A stretch of 64,000 nucleotides of DNA, from the NCBI GenBank assembly GCA_947626095.1, contig CANQQV010000009.1, forward strand, positions 1-64,000, in the 5' to 3' direction. Under the pieces are notes generated by a model. The model was not told the DNA's origin and ran no database searches. It was given only the letters and a program-made list of their open reading frames with translations. A program made the translations under genes and the position numbers. Each line of letters begins with the position of its first letter. Positions within the stretch are counted from its first letter, which is position 1. The DNA is from an uncultured Bacilli bacterium (GTDB taxonomy: Bacteria > Bacillota_I > Bacilli_A > RF39 > UBA660). Below are positions 9,199-17,510 of the stretch, in pieces.

Positions 9199-10212
9199 CT
9201 AATTTTCATATACACTAGTAAGACCAAAATAATCTTCAACAGTAATCCAGTTTCCATTATTATATAGTTTAGCTGCTAATTCTTCGCCGACATAACGATA
9301 ATGCCATGGTTCATATATATAACCAGTTTCATTAGTTTTACCTTCAGGATATCTTAGAATAAAACCATATTTATAAGCATTAGCAAATAACCATTTACCA
9401 TCTGCACGTTCTTCTAATCTAGTATCAATCCAGTTTAAATCCATAGCGGTTCCCGTTTGATGTTCAGAGTGTCCTGGTCGAGCAGAATAAGTATCTGCTT
9501 CAACAGTCCCCCCTTCACGAACATGACGATTATAAATGGTAGATTGCTTTTCATAAGAACGGAAACCACTTTGAATATTAACATTGATATTATCCAATTT
9601 AGCTGCAGCGACCATTTTATTAAAGGCATTTTTGGTTTCTTCTTCTAAATCTTTACCATAATCTTCAGGAACAGAATAGGTTTTATTGGCAATAATAAAG
9701 CCTTCAATATAAGTTATACCGTTTAATTCAATACCTTCGTAACCTTTAGAAGTAGTAAATGTTTGATAATTACCTTCGACTAATTTACTTAAATCAAGAT
9801 TAATACCATTCATATATACTTTTAAAGTAAAGTCTTCAGAAGCTTTATTACCACTAGAATCAGTAGCAGTATATTTTAAATTATAAGTACCTGAGGAACC
9901 AAAATCATAATCGCCTTCAATATTAACAGTTAAGTTTTCATTAGAATTATCAGTTACGGTAACATCTTTTAATAAATCAACTTCATTACCTACTTTAGTT
10001 CTAAATAATTTAGTGGTAAGTGTAATAACTGGTTTTTCCGTATCTTGATTAACAGAGTTACGTCCTTTTAGCGAATTATTTTCTGTGGTATTTTCTTCTT
10101 TATTAAGGAAATAAATAGTGCCAAAACAAAGAGGAATACCAATTATTAATAAAGCAATGATACAAAAAAATATTTTACCAATTTTAGTTAATTTTTTCTT
10201 TCGTTTGGCCAT
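9199..10212 (-). CDS. VanY-type D-alanyl-D-alanine carboxypeptidase with Ig-like domain
   Basis: About 337 residues. A Lys-rich start and membrane segment (about 15-37), a bacterial Ig-like/DUF5011 domain (about 60-135, ending with GTYNLKYTATDSSGN), then a VanY/LAS peptidase domain. The zinc and catalytic motifs are SGFRS, HSEHQTGTAMD (about 248-258) and EPWHYRYVG (about 301-309). It would trim terminal D-Ala from peptidoglycan outside the cell. The start ATG (MAKRKK) is preferred over a GTG three codons upstream, because that GTG lies in a degenerate AGCGTGAT site. Monocistronic. Confidence 0.88.
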   Translation of the reverse strand: MAKRKKKLTKIGKIFFCIIALLIIGIPLCFGTIYFLNKEENTTENNSLKGRNSVNQDTEKPVITLTTKLFRTKVGNEVDLLKDVTVTDNSNENLTVNIEGDYDFGSSGTYNLKYTATDSSGNKASEDFTLKVYMNGINLDLSKLVEGNYQTFTTSKGYEGIELNGITYIEGFIIANKTYSVPEDYGKDLEEETKNAFNKMVAAAKLDNINVNIQSGFRSYEKQSTIYNRHVREGGTVEADTYSARPGHSEHQTGTAMDLNWIDTRLEERADGKWLFANAYKYGFILRYPEGKTNETGYIYEPWHYRYVGEELAAKLYNNGNWITVEDYFGLTSVYEN

Positions 10213-10268
10213 ATTAATCACGCTTTCTAATCTAATTTAATATAGCACTTTTTAACTTTATTTTCAAT

Positions 10269-10296
10269 TTGTCTAAAGGAATATTTTTGGTATAAT
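10269..10296 (+). promoter_or_regulatory. promoter of the DUF1653 gene
   Basis: TTGTCT (10269-10274), 16-base spacer, TATAAT (10291-10296) with an upstream TGG extension. Confidence 0.65.
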
Positions 10297-10312
10297 GAAG
10301 ATGGTGATTAGA

Positions 10313-10573
10313 ATGGACGAATTAAAAATTAAAGGTGTTTATAAACATTTTAAGGGTGATTATTACTTAGTTGAAGATATAGCTTTAAGTAGTGATGATG
10401 GAGTTACTAAATATGTTATTTATCGTAAGTTATACGAAGATGGTGGTTTATATATTAGAGAATTAAGTGATTTCTTAGGCGATGTGGACAAAGTAAAATA
10501 TCCTGATGTTAAACAAAAGAAGAAATTTGAATATCAAGAAATAGCTAGTAAAAGAAAAAGTTTTACAAAATAA
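10313..10573 (+). CDS. DUF1653 domain protein
   Basis: 86 residues. The pattern GVYKHFKGDYYLV, then YRKLYEDGGLYIRELSDFL is characteristic of the small DUF1653 family (SH3-like fold, function unknown). GGTGAT lies six bases before the chosen ATG (MDELKI). Earlier in-frame ATGs fall on the -10 box and cannot be used. One of few plus-strand genes. Confidence 0.8.
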   Translation: MDELKIKGVYKHFKGDYYLVEDIALSSDDGVTKYVIYRKLYEDGGLYIRELSDFLGDVDKVKYPDVKQKKKFEYQEIASKRKSFTK

Positions 10574-10604
10574 AGGAAGAAATAATAAATTTTCTTCCTT
10601 TTAA
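10572..10604. terminator. bidirectional terminator between DUF1653 and kinase-like genes
   Basis: AAAGGAAGAAA/TTTCTTCCTTT with T-runs on both strands, serving convergent genes. Confidence 0.75.
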
Positions 10605-10605
10605 T

Positions 10606-11498
10606 TTATTTAAGACGATTTTTAGTTAGTTTATAGACTTTAACATTGGCACGACAGACATTTTCGGTAGTTAAACTATCTAGTAAATAACCAGGATTAT
10701 CGTTATGACAATTACTTAAAGTTTTTTCAAAGATATTTAGTAATTCACGATTAAGACCTATTTTAGTTAAATAAGACATATATTCATAGAATTCTTCAAC
10801 GCTCATACTACTTACACGATCGCCATATAAGTAATTTAGAATAATCATAATATAACAATATAAATCAGTATCTTCAGATGGAATAATATAACCATTACCA
10901 TTTGATTCGGAATTGGACGATATTTGTTTTCATCAACTGCTAGTAATGGAGAAGGACCTAAGAAACGTGATGGAAAGACAGTATTAGTACCGATTTTACA
11001 GCTATCTAAATCGATAGATTGTAAAGAACGATTATTAGGATTGACAATGAAGTTAGAATCATGTAAATCGTTAATATAAAAGTCTTTTAATGGTGTATAT
11101 TGTCTAATATTTTTTAGTTGTTCTAAAATTTCACCAATCTTTTTTAAATAATAGATTTGTTCTTTGATACTTACTTGACGATCTTGTAAGATAGTTGATA
11201 AGTTAATACCTTCAACATAAGGAACAGTAAAACCTTGAATTTGGCCATTAACCGATAATAAAGCATCAGGAATATGGAAAGTATTAGGTAGATAACCGCG
11301 GTTAACATCTAACATTTCTAAAGTATATAGCTTATTGGCAAATCTTTCACCATCTAAGGTATATAAACTTTTAATGACTTTACGATCACCACGATAAGTA
11401 AAATCATACATTTTGGCTTCCGTGTTAAAAATCTCTCTTGGTAAAACAAGAGGTTCTAATTTACTATAAGCTTTTTTAGATATAGTAATAACTTTCAT
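10606..11498 (-). pseudogene. protein-kinase-like gene, frameshifted
   Basis: Two overlapping frames read as one protein of about 297 residues. The first runs 11498-10845. The second supplies NGNGYIIPSEDTDLYCYI and continues to 10606. Joining them needs one extra T in CCGAATCAAATGG near 10905-10912, giving P-N-S-N-G-N-G. The fold looks like a kinase: DLHDSNFIV resembles the HxDxxxxN catalytic loop and IDLDSCKIG the metal-binding DFG region. The substrate is unknown. The start ATG (MKVITI) lies nine bases from AGGGG. It could be a real inactivation, programmed shift or sequencing error. Confidence 0.65.
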
Positions 11499-11523
11499 AA
11501 CCATATTCCCCTTTAGTGAGATA

Positions 11524-11552
11524 AGTATAGCTTATCAAGGGGATTTTAGCAA
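11524..11552 (-). promoter_or_regulatory. promoter of the kinase-like gene with shared spacer element
   Basis: TTGCTA (11547-11552), 17-base spacer, TATACT (11524-11529). The spacer AAATCCCCTTGATAAGC recurs, with one mismatch, upstream of the sporulation sigma gene (44751-44773). Confidence 0.65.
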
Positions 11553-11588
11553 ATTTTCCTTATATTTTAGGGAGAATAATTACTTAGT

Positions 11589-12752
11589 CTATTTGATATA
11601 TTTTAGTATTTGTTTTAATAATTTAAAATTAGTTTTAGCGTTAAAAACTTGAAGATAATTAGTTTCTTCATAATAGATAAAAGTTAAGATATGAGCCTTC
11701 GATATGGAGGCCTTTATTTCATCTTTATTTTTCTTATAGATATCTCTTGTAACTAATAAAACGGATTTCTTAGGTAAGTTAGTTAAGATGTCTTTTTTAT
11801 ATAAAACAAGATTAATATTTTTTAAATCATTTTGATGGGTATTGATAAAGTTTTTAATAATAGTTAATAACTTAGAATCAGGTTCTAATTTTATTTTAGA
11901 AATTATACTTAGTCTTCTTCTCTCTTCTATCGAATTATTACTTAAACTAATAAAAGCAGGACTTAAACAAAATAATCCCACAATTATTACAATTAAAATT
12001 TTTCTCATGTTGCTTATTATGTGAAAATCCTTACTAGTAAAAAATAAATATAAGTAGAAGGCAAATATAATAATAAAAATTATTAGTATTTTCGCTTTAT
12101 TAAAATATGGAGAATATTTGTGATAAATTGTTTTATTTGGATAAATATCATCTTGATAATAATTGTTAGACTTAGATGTAATTATTTGAGTATTTTCGTT
12201 ATAAGATAATTTATTCTTTTGATAATGTTCTTCCATAATATCAAGTATTGGTTTTACCATACTACTGACATATTGTTTTTTGTTAAAATAGGCTTTAGAA
12301 TAGTCATTACTAGCACTAACATATAATTTAGAATTCTTGGTATCAAAAACGATGGGAAGACGATTATAACCATGTATACCAGTTCCTAAATCACCAGATT
12401 TAATGCCATATTTAAGATAATTTTCGATGGTACTGTCAAATTCTTTAACATTAAAAATCATATATAAGCGATAAAAACGATTTTTTTCAAGTTCATTTTT
12501 AGCTATATAGTCAGTTAAGTAATAATCAACGATTAATTGAAGGAATTCTTCACTTACTTTATCACATTCAATATAGAGAAGATAATATAATTCACCTTCA
12601 CTTTTCTTTGAATATAGTTTTACATTATATCCAAATTCATTTTCGATTGAATATTTTTCCTTGTAAGCCAAGTCGGTAGCTACTTTATTAAATTTTTTAA
12701 AGATATTGGCGTATTTTTCAGGATAATTAAAAAGATAATACTTATACTTCAT
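11589..12752 (-). CDS. two-TM protein of unknown function next to the retron
   Basis: 387 residues. An N-terminal soluble part of about 215 residues rich in Tyr, Lys and Asn, two membrane segments (about 222-240 and 252-268), then a soluble C-terminal part of about 115 residues ending in basic helices. I recognise no family. AAGAGGAAGT precedes ATG. It lies 202 bases downstream of the retron reverse transcriptase in the same orientation, separated by a small-RNA unit with its own promoter and terminator. Two-TM proteins serve as effectors in some retrons (Ec48-like), so an effector role is possible but is only inference. Confidence 0.55.
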   Translation of the reverse strand: MKYKYYLFNYPEKYANIFKKFNKVATDLAYKEKYSIENEFGYNVKLYSKKSEGELYYLLYIECDKVSEEFLQLIVDYYLTDYIAKNELEKNRFYRLYMIFNVKEFDSTIENYLKYGIKSGDLGTGIHGYNRLPIVFDTKNSKLYVSASNDYSKAYFNKKQYVSSMVKPILDIMEEHYQKNKLSYNENTQIITSKSNNYYQDDIYPNKTIYHKYSPYFNKAKILIIFIIIFAFYLYLFFTSKDFHIISNMRKILIVIIVGLFCLSPAFISLSNNSIEERRRLSIISKIKLEPDSKLLTIIKNFINTHQNDLKNINLVLYKKDILTNLPKKSVLLVTRDIYKKNKDEIKASISKAHILTFIYYEETNYLQVFNAKTNFKLLKQILKYIK

Positions 12753-12802
12753 AATACTTCCTCTTTCATAAAATTATTTATGTTAATAGTATTAATTAAA
12801 AA

Positions 12803-12836
12803 GAAAACCACCTAACTCAACAATGATTTAGGTGGT
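12803..12836 (-). terminator. terminator of the solitary small RNA
   Basis: 9-bp perfect stem ACCACCTAA/TTAGGTGGT followed by TTTCTTTTT. It may also end read-through from the reverse transcriptase gene, which has no terminator of its own. Confidence 0.8.
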
Positions 12837-12908
12837 ACCCATTTTATGGCAACACTCAACACTGCATTATTGAATGTTCCTTTTTTAGTTTACGCAAGTT
12901 CCCTTGCT
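12803..12908 (-). ncRNA. solitary antitoxin-like small RNA
   Basis: About 105 bases from a start near 12908 to a strong terminator. The 5' end has a GCAAG/CTTGC hairpin, then TAAAAAAGGAACATTCA and TGTTGAGTGTTGCC. These match, base for base over most of their length, the antisense RNA of the candidate type I toxin locus at 36921-37037. The terminator stem is ACCACCTAA/TTAGGTGGT. No toxin frame is visible on the opposite strand here, so this is an orphan copy or a trans-acting RNA. Confidence 0.6.
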
Positions 12909-12914
12909 ATATTC

Positions 12915-12943
12915 ATCATATCATAAAAGAGATTTTTTAACAA
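12915..12943 (-). promoter_or_regulatory. promoter of the solitary small RNA
   Basis: TTGTTA (12938-12943), 17-base spacer, TATGAT (12915-12920), beginning 11 bases after the reverse transcriptase stop codon. Confidence 0.65.
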
Positions 12944-12953
12944 GTTATACAGA

Positions 12954-13910
12954 TTAAGCCAAATTAGCTTTTAGTTCTTTTAAATAGCTTTTATATTCTA
13001 AGAATTCTTTCTCTTCATTAATAGATAAAATATATAATACTTTACCATATAAAGTATTAAGATACTTAGTTGGTTCTTCTTGATAACCTATTTTATTTAA
13101 ATGATTTAATAAACCATATTTTTTGATGTAATAGATTTCTTGTCTTACTTTATCACGGTATTTAGCTGATACTCTTACCTTCTCATTAACAACTAAACCA
13201 GTTACTTTTTGACATTGATGATTATAAATAACTTTAATTTTTTTATTATTTATTTTTAAATTTAATTTATATAACATTTTACGAACTTTACTTATAACTT
13301 CATGAGGATTAAAATCACCAGAGAATGTCATATCATCAGAATATCTAGTATAAGCAATATTATTTTGTTCACACCATGAACCTAATTCTTCATCAAAGTC
13401 TTTCATAACTAAATTAGAAATATAAGCCGAAGTTGGAGCGCCTTGGGGAAGACGAGATTCATAAGTACATAAATAAGTTAATAAGTGACCGATAGGTTTA
13501 GGAAAATAAATTTCGGGAAAACAAGTTTGATAGATATCATAGAAATTAATATTTTCAAAAAAATCGATGATATCTAATTTTAAGATTACTTTTTGATTAG
13601 TATGAGGGAAAGCATTATCTTTTAAAGAAATATTTTGGTGATAAGCTTTAGCATACTTAGATATTTGTTTATTATTTAAGATGTTATGTAAGATATTCTT
13701 TTGCATGTGTTTTAATATTGGTTTAGGACTATAAATAGTACGATAAGAACCATTATATTTTTTTATTTTAAATAGTTGATAATTACTTTCTACTCGATTA
13801 CTTATAGCATAAATAGTTTTGAGTTTAGCATTATCAGACATATTATAATTTAAAAGAGAAAGAGATAACAAAAACTTATTACACTCTTCTTTAGTTAGAA
13901 TATTAAGCAT
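12954..13910 (-). CDS. retron reverse transcriptase
   Basis: 318 residues, the usual retron RT size. In order: KLDIIDFF (112-118, first catalytic Asp), QGAPTSAYISNLV (from 146), YSDD (180-183, catalytic pair) and VTG (246-248). NAFPH at 99-103 fits the retron-specific NAxxH motif, and VTG is the retron motif that binds the msr RNA. There is no maturase or endonuclease domain, which argues against a group II intron. It should copy the msd part of the RNA encoded just upstream into multicopy DNA. AAAGGAGG six bases before ATG. Retrons act as anti-phage systems with a toxic effector; none is recognised here. Confidence 0.9.
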   Translation of the reverse strand: MLNILTKEECNKFLLSLSLLNYNMSDNAKLKTIYAISNRVESNYQLFKIKKYNGSYRTIYSPKPILKHMQKNILHNILNNKQISKYAKAYHQNISLKDNAFPHTNQKVILKLDIIDFFENINFYDIYQTCFPEIYFPKPIGHLLTYLCTYESRLPQGAPTSAYISNLVMKDFDEELGSWCEQNNIAYTRYSDDMTFSGDFNPHEVISKVRKMLYKLNLKINNKKIKVIYNHQCQKVTGLVVNEKVRVSAKYRDKVRQEIYYIKKYGLLNHLNKIGYQEEPTKYLNTLYGKVLYILSINEEKEFLEYKSYLKELKANLA

Positions 13911-13923
13911 TGTTACCTCCTTT

Positions 13924-14091
13924 AGCAGTACTTATGATATTGTAATATGGAAATGAACATAAGCGTTAGCGGTCTACATGTAATGTAGTATAGTTCTTTG
14001 GAATATTACAATTAATGATGTTATTAACTTAGAACTTTAGCGACTCGCTAAAGAATGATTTTTAAATGATTAAAAACCAACCACTACTGCT
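13924..14091 (-). ncRNA. retron msr-msd RNA
   Basis: About 168 bases directly upstream of the RT. The ends pair as a1/a2: AGCAGTA (14085-14091) with TACTGCT (13924-13930). After a1 come two msr-like hairpins: GGTTTTTAA/TTAAAAATC and CTTTAGC/GCTAAAG with loop GAGTC. The msd part is a long hairpin with outer arms TTGTAATAT/ATATTACAA, inner arms GAAC/GTTC and a tip CTACAT/ATGTAG. The branching guanosine is probably in GTAGTGG right after a1. The predicted start site coincides with a1. Confidence 0.8.
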
Positions 14092-14097
14092 GTTTGT

Positions 14098-14106
14098 ATT
14101 ATAGCA
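14098..14106 (-). promoter_or_regulatory. retron promoter (extended -10)
   Basis: TGCTATAAT (14098-14106) with a poor -35. The start would fall near 14091, the first base of a1. Confidence 0.6.
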
Positions 14107-14128
14107 CTAACTGATTTATTTTTATACC

Positions 14129-14160
14129 AAAAAAAGAAAATAGTAATTATTTTCTTTTTA
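14129..14160 (-). terminator. terminator of the metal ATPase gene
   Basis: Stem AAAAAGAAAATA/TATTTTCTTTTT with T-run; the stop codon lies in the 5' arm. Confidence 0.7.
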
Positions 14161-16186
14161 AGATTCTTGTCGTATTAATGATAGTTATTAAAGTAACACC
14201 AGTATCAGCGAAGACAGCATGCCACATAGATGAAATACCTAAGGCAGCTAAGATTAAAACAATAACTTTAGTAAGTAAAGCAAAGATTAAGTTTTCTTTA
14301 ATAATACGATGAGTTTTTTTAGATATTTGATGAGTAGTAATAAGTTTACTAATATCGTCATTAATTAAGACAATATCAGAAGCTTCGATAGCAGCGGCAC
14401 TACCGATATTACCCATTCCTATACCGATATCACTTAAAGCTAGAGATGGAGCATCGTTAATACCATCACCAATAAAAGCTACTTTACCATTTTTATTTTC
14501 TTTAATTAATTTTTCTAGTAATTTATATTTATTTTCAGGAAGTAATTCATACTCTACTTCATTAATACCTAAAGAGGAAGCAATACTTAAAGCTGTATCT
14601 TTAGTATCACCAGTATACATATATGGCGTAATATTCATTTTATTTAAATAACTAATTGTTTCTTTAGCTTCTTTTTTGATAGTATCAGTTAATTCTAATT
14701 TAGCAATGATATCTTGATCAACTTTTAAATAGATGGAATTATCTTTAGTAGCAGCTTTAATAAATGAGGAACTACCAATACTTACTTTTTGTTTATTTAT
14801 TTCATAAGTTAAACCTTTACCAGCTATTTCTTTAAAGTTTTTTATATCTTTATTATGAGGTTTAACGTTAAAGTTGTGTAAGATAGAATTAGCTAGTGGA
14901 TGAGTTGATAAGGATTCACCATTTACATAGTAGTTAATTATTTCCTCTTTAGAATAGGTATCATCTAAGATAATTAAATTATAGCTATCGAATTTACCAG
15001 TAGTTAAAGTACCGGTTTTATCAAAGACAATTTTATTAATGTTTTTAAAACTATCTAAGTAATCACTACCTTTAATTAAGATACCTTCATGAGAAGCCGC
15101 ACCAAGGCCAGTAAAGTAACTTAGCGGAACAGAAATAGCAATAGCACATGGACAGGAGATAACTAAGAAACTTAAAGCACGATAGATAGCATCACTTTGT
15201 GAAATATCAAAAAAGATGGGGAAAGTAATAGCAACTAAGATAGCTAAAACAATAACAATGGGCGTATAAATTTTGGCAGCTTTAGCAACAAAGTTTTCGG
15301 TATGAGCTTTACGATTAGTAGCATTTTCCACTAAATCTAAAATACGAGAAACTGTACTATCTTCATAAAGATTAGTTACTTTTAAAGTTATGACATCACC
15401 AATATTAATTGTTCCTGATAAGACATTACTACCTTTTGATACTTCAAGAGGTTTTACTTCACCAGTTAAAGCAACAGTATTTAAGGATGTACTACCTTCA
15501 ATAACAACACCATCTAGAGGAATTTTCTCGCCTTTTTTAACAACGATAGTATCCCCTACTTTAACAGTTGATGGATCGACTTTGGTTATTTCGTCTTTCA
15601 CTTTTAGATTAGCATATTCGGGTTTAATATCCATTAAACTAGCTATTTCTTTACGTGATTTATTAACAGCTAAATGTTCTAAGATTTCCCCAATATCATA
15701 TAAAATAACAACCATTAAACCTTCTAAAGTATTATGCGTAAAATAAGCACCAATACAAGAGATAGTAATAAGTAAGTTTTCATCGATTGTAAAAGACTTA
15801 AATAAAAGTTTTAAAGCTTTAATAAATATTTCGAATAAGAAAATGACGTAGGCAATAAGATAGAAGATATGACCTAGGACTGAATCATGATTTAAATAAG
15901 CAATTAGAGTAATTAGTAAACCAATGATTAATTTAATAATATCAAAAATGACTTCATCATTTTTTTCTTCATCAAGTTCAAGTAAGGTTACATCTGGTTC
16001 GACTTCTTGAATTTTAGAAGTAACATATTTTTTTAAGTCTTTTTCTTCAGACGAAAAAGTTAAAGTAAGTTTTGAGTAATTAACACAGACGTTGTGAAGA
16101 TTAGGTAACTTACTTAAATGTTCTTCAATTTTATTAGCACAACTAGCACAATCTAAGTTATGTAAACGATATTTAAATTTCGTCAA
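14147..16186 (-). CDS. cadA: heavy-metal translocating P-type ATPase (Cd/Zn/Co type)
   Basis: About 679 residues. An N-terminal HMA domain with CASC metal site (about 13-16), membrane helices, CPC (about 345-347) in the transport path, the phosphorylation site DKTGT (Asp about 389), STHPLAN in the nucleotide domain and GDGINDAPS in the hinge. Neighbouring ArsR repressor and CPC rather than copper-specific features favour Cd/Zn/Co/Pb efflux. The ArsR gene ends inside its start region. The probable start is TTG at 16186, nine bases after GGGAG; a TTG three codons earlier is too close to that site. Confidence 0.9.
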   Translation of the reverse strand: MTKFKYRLHNLDCASCANKIEEHLSKLPNLHNVCVNYSKLTLTFSSEEKDLKKYVTSKIQEVEPDVTLLELDEEKNDEVIFDIIKLIIGLLITLIAYLNHDSVLGHIFYLIAYVIFLFEIFIKALKLLFKSFTIDENLLITISCIGAYFTHNTLEGLMVVILYDIGEILEHLAVNKSRKEIASLMDIKPEYANLKVKDEITKVDPSTVKVGDTIVVKKGEKIPLDGVVIEGSTSLNTVALTGEVKPLEVSKGSNVLSGTINIGDVITLKVTNLYEDSTVSRILDLVENATNRKAHTENFVAKAAKIYTPIVIVLAILVAITFPIFFDISQSDAIYRALSFLVISCPCAIAISVPLSYFTGLGAASHEGILIKGSDYLDSFKNINKIVFDKTGTLTTGKFDSYNLIILDDTYSKEEIINYYVNGESLSTHPLANSILHNFNVKPHNKDIKNFKEIAGKGLTYEINKQKVSIGSSSFIKAATKDNSIYLKVDQDIIAKLELTDTIKKEAKETISYLNKMNITPYMYTGDTKDTALSIASSLGINEVEYELLPENKYKLLEKLIKENKNGKVAFIGDGINDAPSLALSDIGIGMGNIGSAAAIEASDIVLINDDISKLITTHQISKKTHRIIKENLIFALLTKVIVLILAALGISSMWHAVFADTGVTLITIINTTRILKRK

Positions 16187-16466
16187 TGTGATCAACTCCC
16201 ATCATAAAGATTTTTTCGACATGGTCATCAGCTAAGGAATAGTAAATAGTCTGCCCTTCTTTACGATATTTAACTAATTTAGATTGTTTTAAAAGACGTA
16301 ATTGGTGAGAGACCGCCGATTGGCTAACATTAATTTTTTCTGAGATATCATTAACACATAGTTCGTTATTTAATAAAACATTAATGATTTTGATTCGTGT
16401 GGAATCACCAAAAATTTTAAATAATTCAGATAGATCGATTACTTTATCATCATCTAATAATTGCAT
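16173..16466 (-). CDS. ArsR-family metal-sensing repressor
   Basis: About 97 residues. Winged helix with NELCVNDIS and the recognition helix SQSAVSHQLRLLK. The C-terminal helix contains DDHVEKIFMMGVDHIDE, whose Asp/His and His/Glu pairs fit the alpha-5 zinc site of CzrA/SmtB. It should release the operator on binding Zn or Co and so induce the ATPase, with which it overlaps. AAGGAG eight bases before ATG (MQLLDD) fixes the start; an upstream ATG falls in the operator. Confidence 0.9.
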   Translation of the reverse strand: MQLLDDDKVIDLSELFKIFGDSTRIKIINVLLNNELCVNDISEKINVSQSAVSHQLRLLKQSKLVKYRKEGQTIYYSLADDHVEKIFMMGVDHIDEI

Positions 16467-16480
16467 TGTAACAACTCCTT

Positions 16481-16501
16481 TATATGAATATATGTTCATA
16501 T
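16481..16501. promoter_or_regulatory. ArsR/CzrA-type operator
   Basis: Near-perfect dyad TATATGAA-TATATG-TTCATATA, matching the TGAA-TTCA pattern bound by ArsR/SmtB proteins, between the promoter and the arsR start. Confidence 0.8.
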
Positions 16502-16505
16502 ACTA

Positions 16506-16534
16506 ATATTATATTAATAAAGAAAAGATGTCAA
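16506..16534 (-). promoter_or_regulatory. promoter of the arsR-cadA operon
   Basis: TTGACA (16529-16534), 17-base spacer, TAATAT (16506-16511); the operator begins five bases downstream, over the start site. Confidence 0.75.
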
Positions 16535-16577
16535 GACTTAAGATATGATATAATGTTAATAATACGAGGTGATAGTT

Positions 16578-17483
16578 ATGCTTTATCCGGAAAGGTCTAT
16601 AGATGAAGAGCTTGGAACTAATGAAAAATATGACTATTTAATTGATGCACCAATTTATAATGAAGATATAGATATTAGAGATATAGCTGCTTTAGAGGGA
16701 TTTTATCAAAAAAACGGATATATACCAGAAAAATATATACCATTATTTTTAAACTATATTACCTATTATACAAGATTTAATTTATCTAATGGTTTTGAAA
16801 ATCCATTAAAATCAGCTTATAGATTTCAATGTTGTCGTGCAGCCAATATTAATTCAGAATTACTAGAAAAGATGAATTTTAAAATTAAACAATTTAATAT
16901 TGGTGATATGATGGGAACAGATCCAATTCATGAATTATGTGAAGTATGGATTCCAACGATGATAAATGGTAAGTTAGAAGAAAAAAGATATATTTTAGAT
17001 CCAACATTTAGACAATTTTGTTTAAAAGAAGAAAATAGATTTGAAAGATATAATGAAGAACCAAGATATAGTGTAAGGAAGGCGACTCCCCACCCTGCTT
17101 ATTTCTATAATTTATCAGAAGAAGGAAGAAGTTTAGCGAAAGAAATAATTAGATATGGGTATTTTGAAGCAACACCAGAAAATATAAAGAGATATTTTGA
17201 TGGCTTTTACTTTTATTTAAAGGATAAAGATAGCTATGAAGATAAGAAAATGGTTGGTAAAGAATATATATCACCGATTAGTAGTCAAGAATATAGTGAG
17301 ATAATAGACCGATGTGAAGATAAAAAGAATTTAATGTCTTCAAGATTAACAATTAGAACGCCTCTAGAAAAAATTGAAATTGAAAGAAAAAGAATGAAAA
17401 GTAGAATAAAACTTTTTTTTACTAAAAAAGATGCATATCAAAGTAATTTAGATTTAAATAGTGAAGAAAAGTTCAAATTATAA
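16578..17483 (+). CDS. transglutaminase-like protein
   Basis: 301 residues. The order Cys in FQCCRAANIN, His in PIHELCEVWI and Asp in YILDPTFRQF matches the Cys-His-Asp triad of transglutaminase-like/papain-fold enzymes, so an intracellular thiol hydrolase or transferase is possible. The target is unknown. No signal or membrane segment. AGGTGA lies before ATG (16578). Its promoter is the extended -10 TGATATAAT (16546-16554), divergent from the metal-resistance operon. Two other proteins in this window share the triad (30184-30786 and 60643-61551). Confidence 0.6.
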   Translation: MLYPERSIDEELGTNEKYDYLIDAPIYNEDIDIRDIAALEGFYQKNGYIPEKYIPLFLNYITYYTRFNLSNGFENPLKSAYRFQCCRAANINSELLEKMNFKIKQFNIGDMMGTDPIHELCEVWIPTMINGKLEEKRYILDPTFRQFCLKEENRFERYNEEPRYSVRKATPHPAYFYNLSEEGRSLAKEIIRYGYFEATPENIKRYFDGFYFYLKDKDSYEDKKMVGKEYISPISSQEYSEIIDRCEDKKNLMSSRLTIRTPLEKIEIERKRMKSRIKLFFTKKDAYQSNLDLNSEEKFKL

Positions 17484-17510
17484 AGATTCTAAGAAATTAG
17501 AATCTTTTTT
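17482..17510. terminator. bidirectional terminator
   Basis: AAAGATTCTAA-GAAA-TTAGAATCTTTTTT between convergent genes. Confidence 0.8.

Noticed and set aside
12954..13910. Group II intron or diversity-generating retroelement RT
   Set aside because: No maturase or endonuclease domain, no intron RNA structure or template repeat; NAFPH and VTG are retron features.
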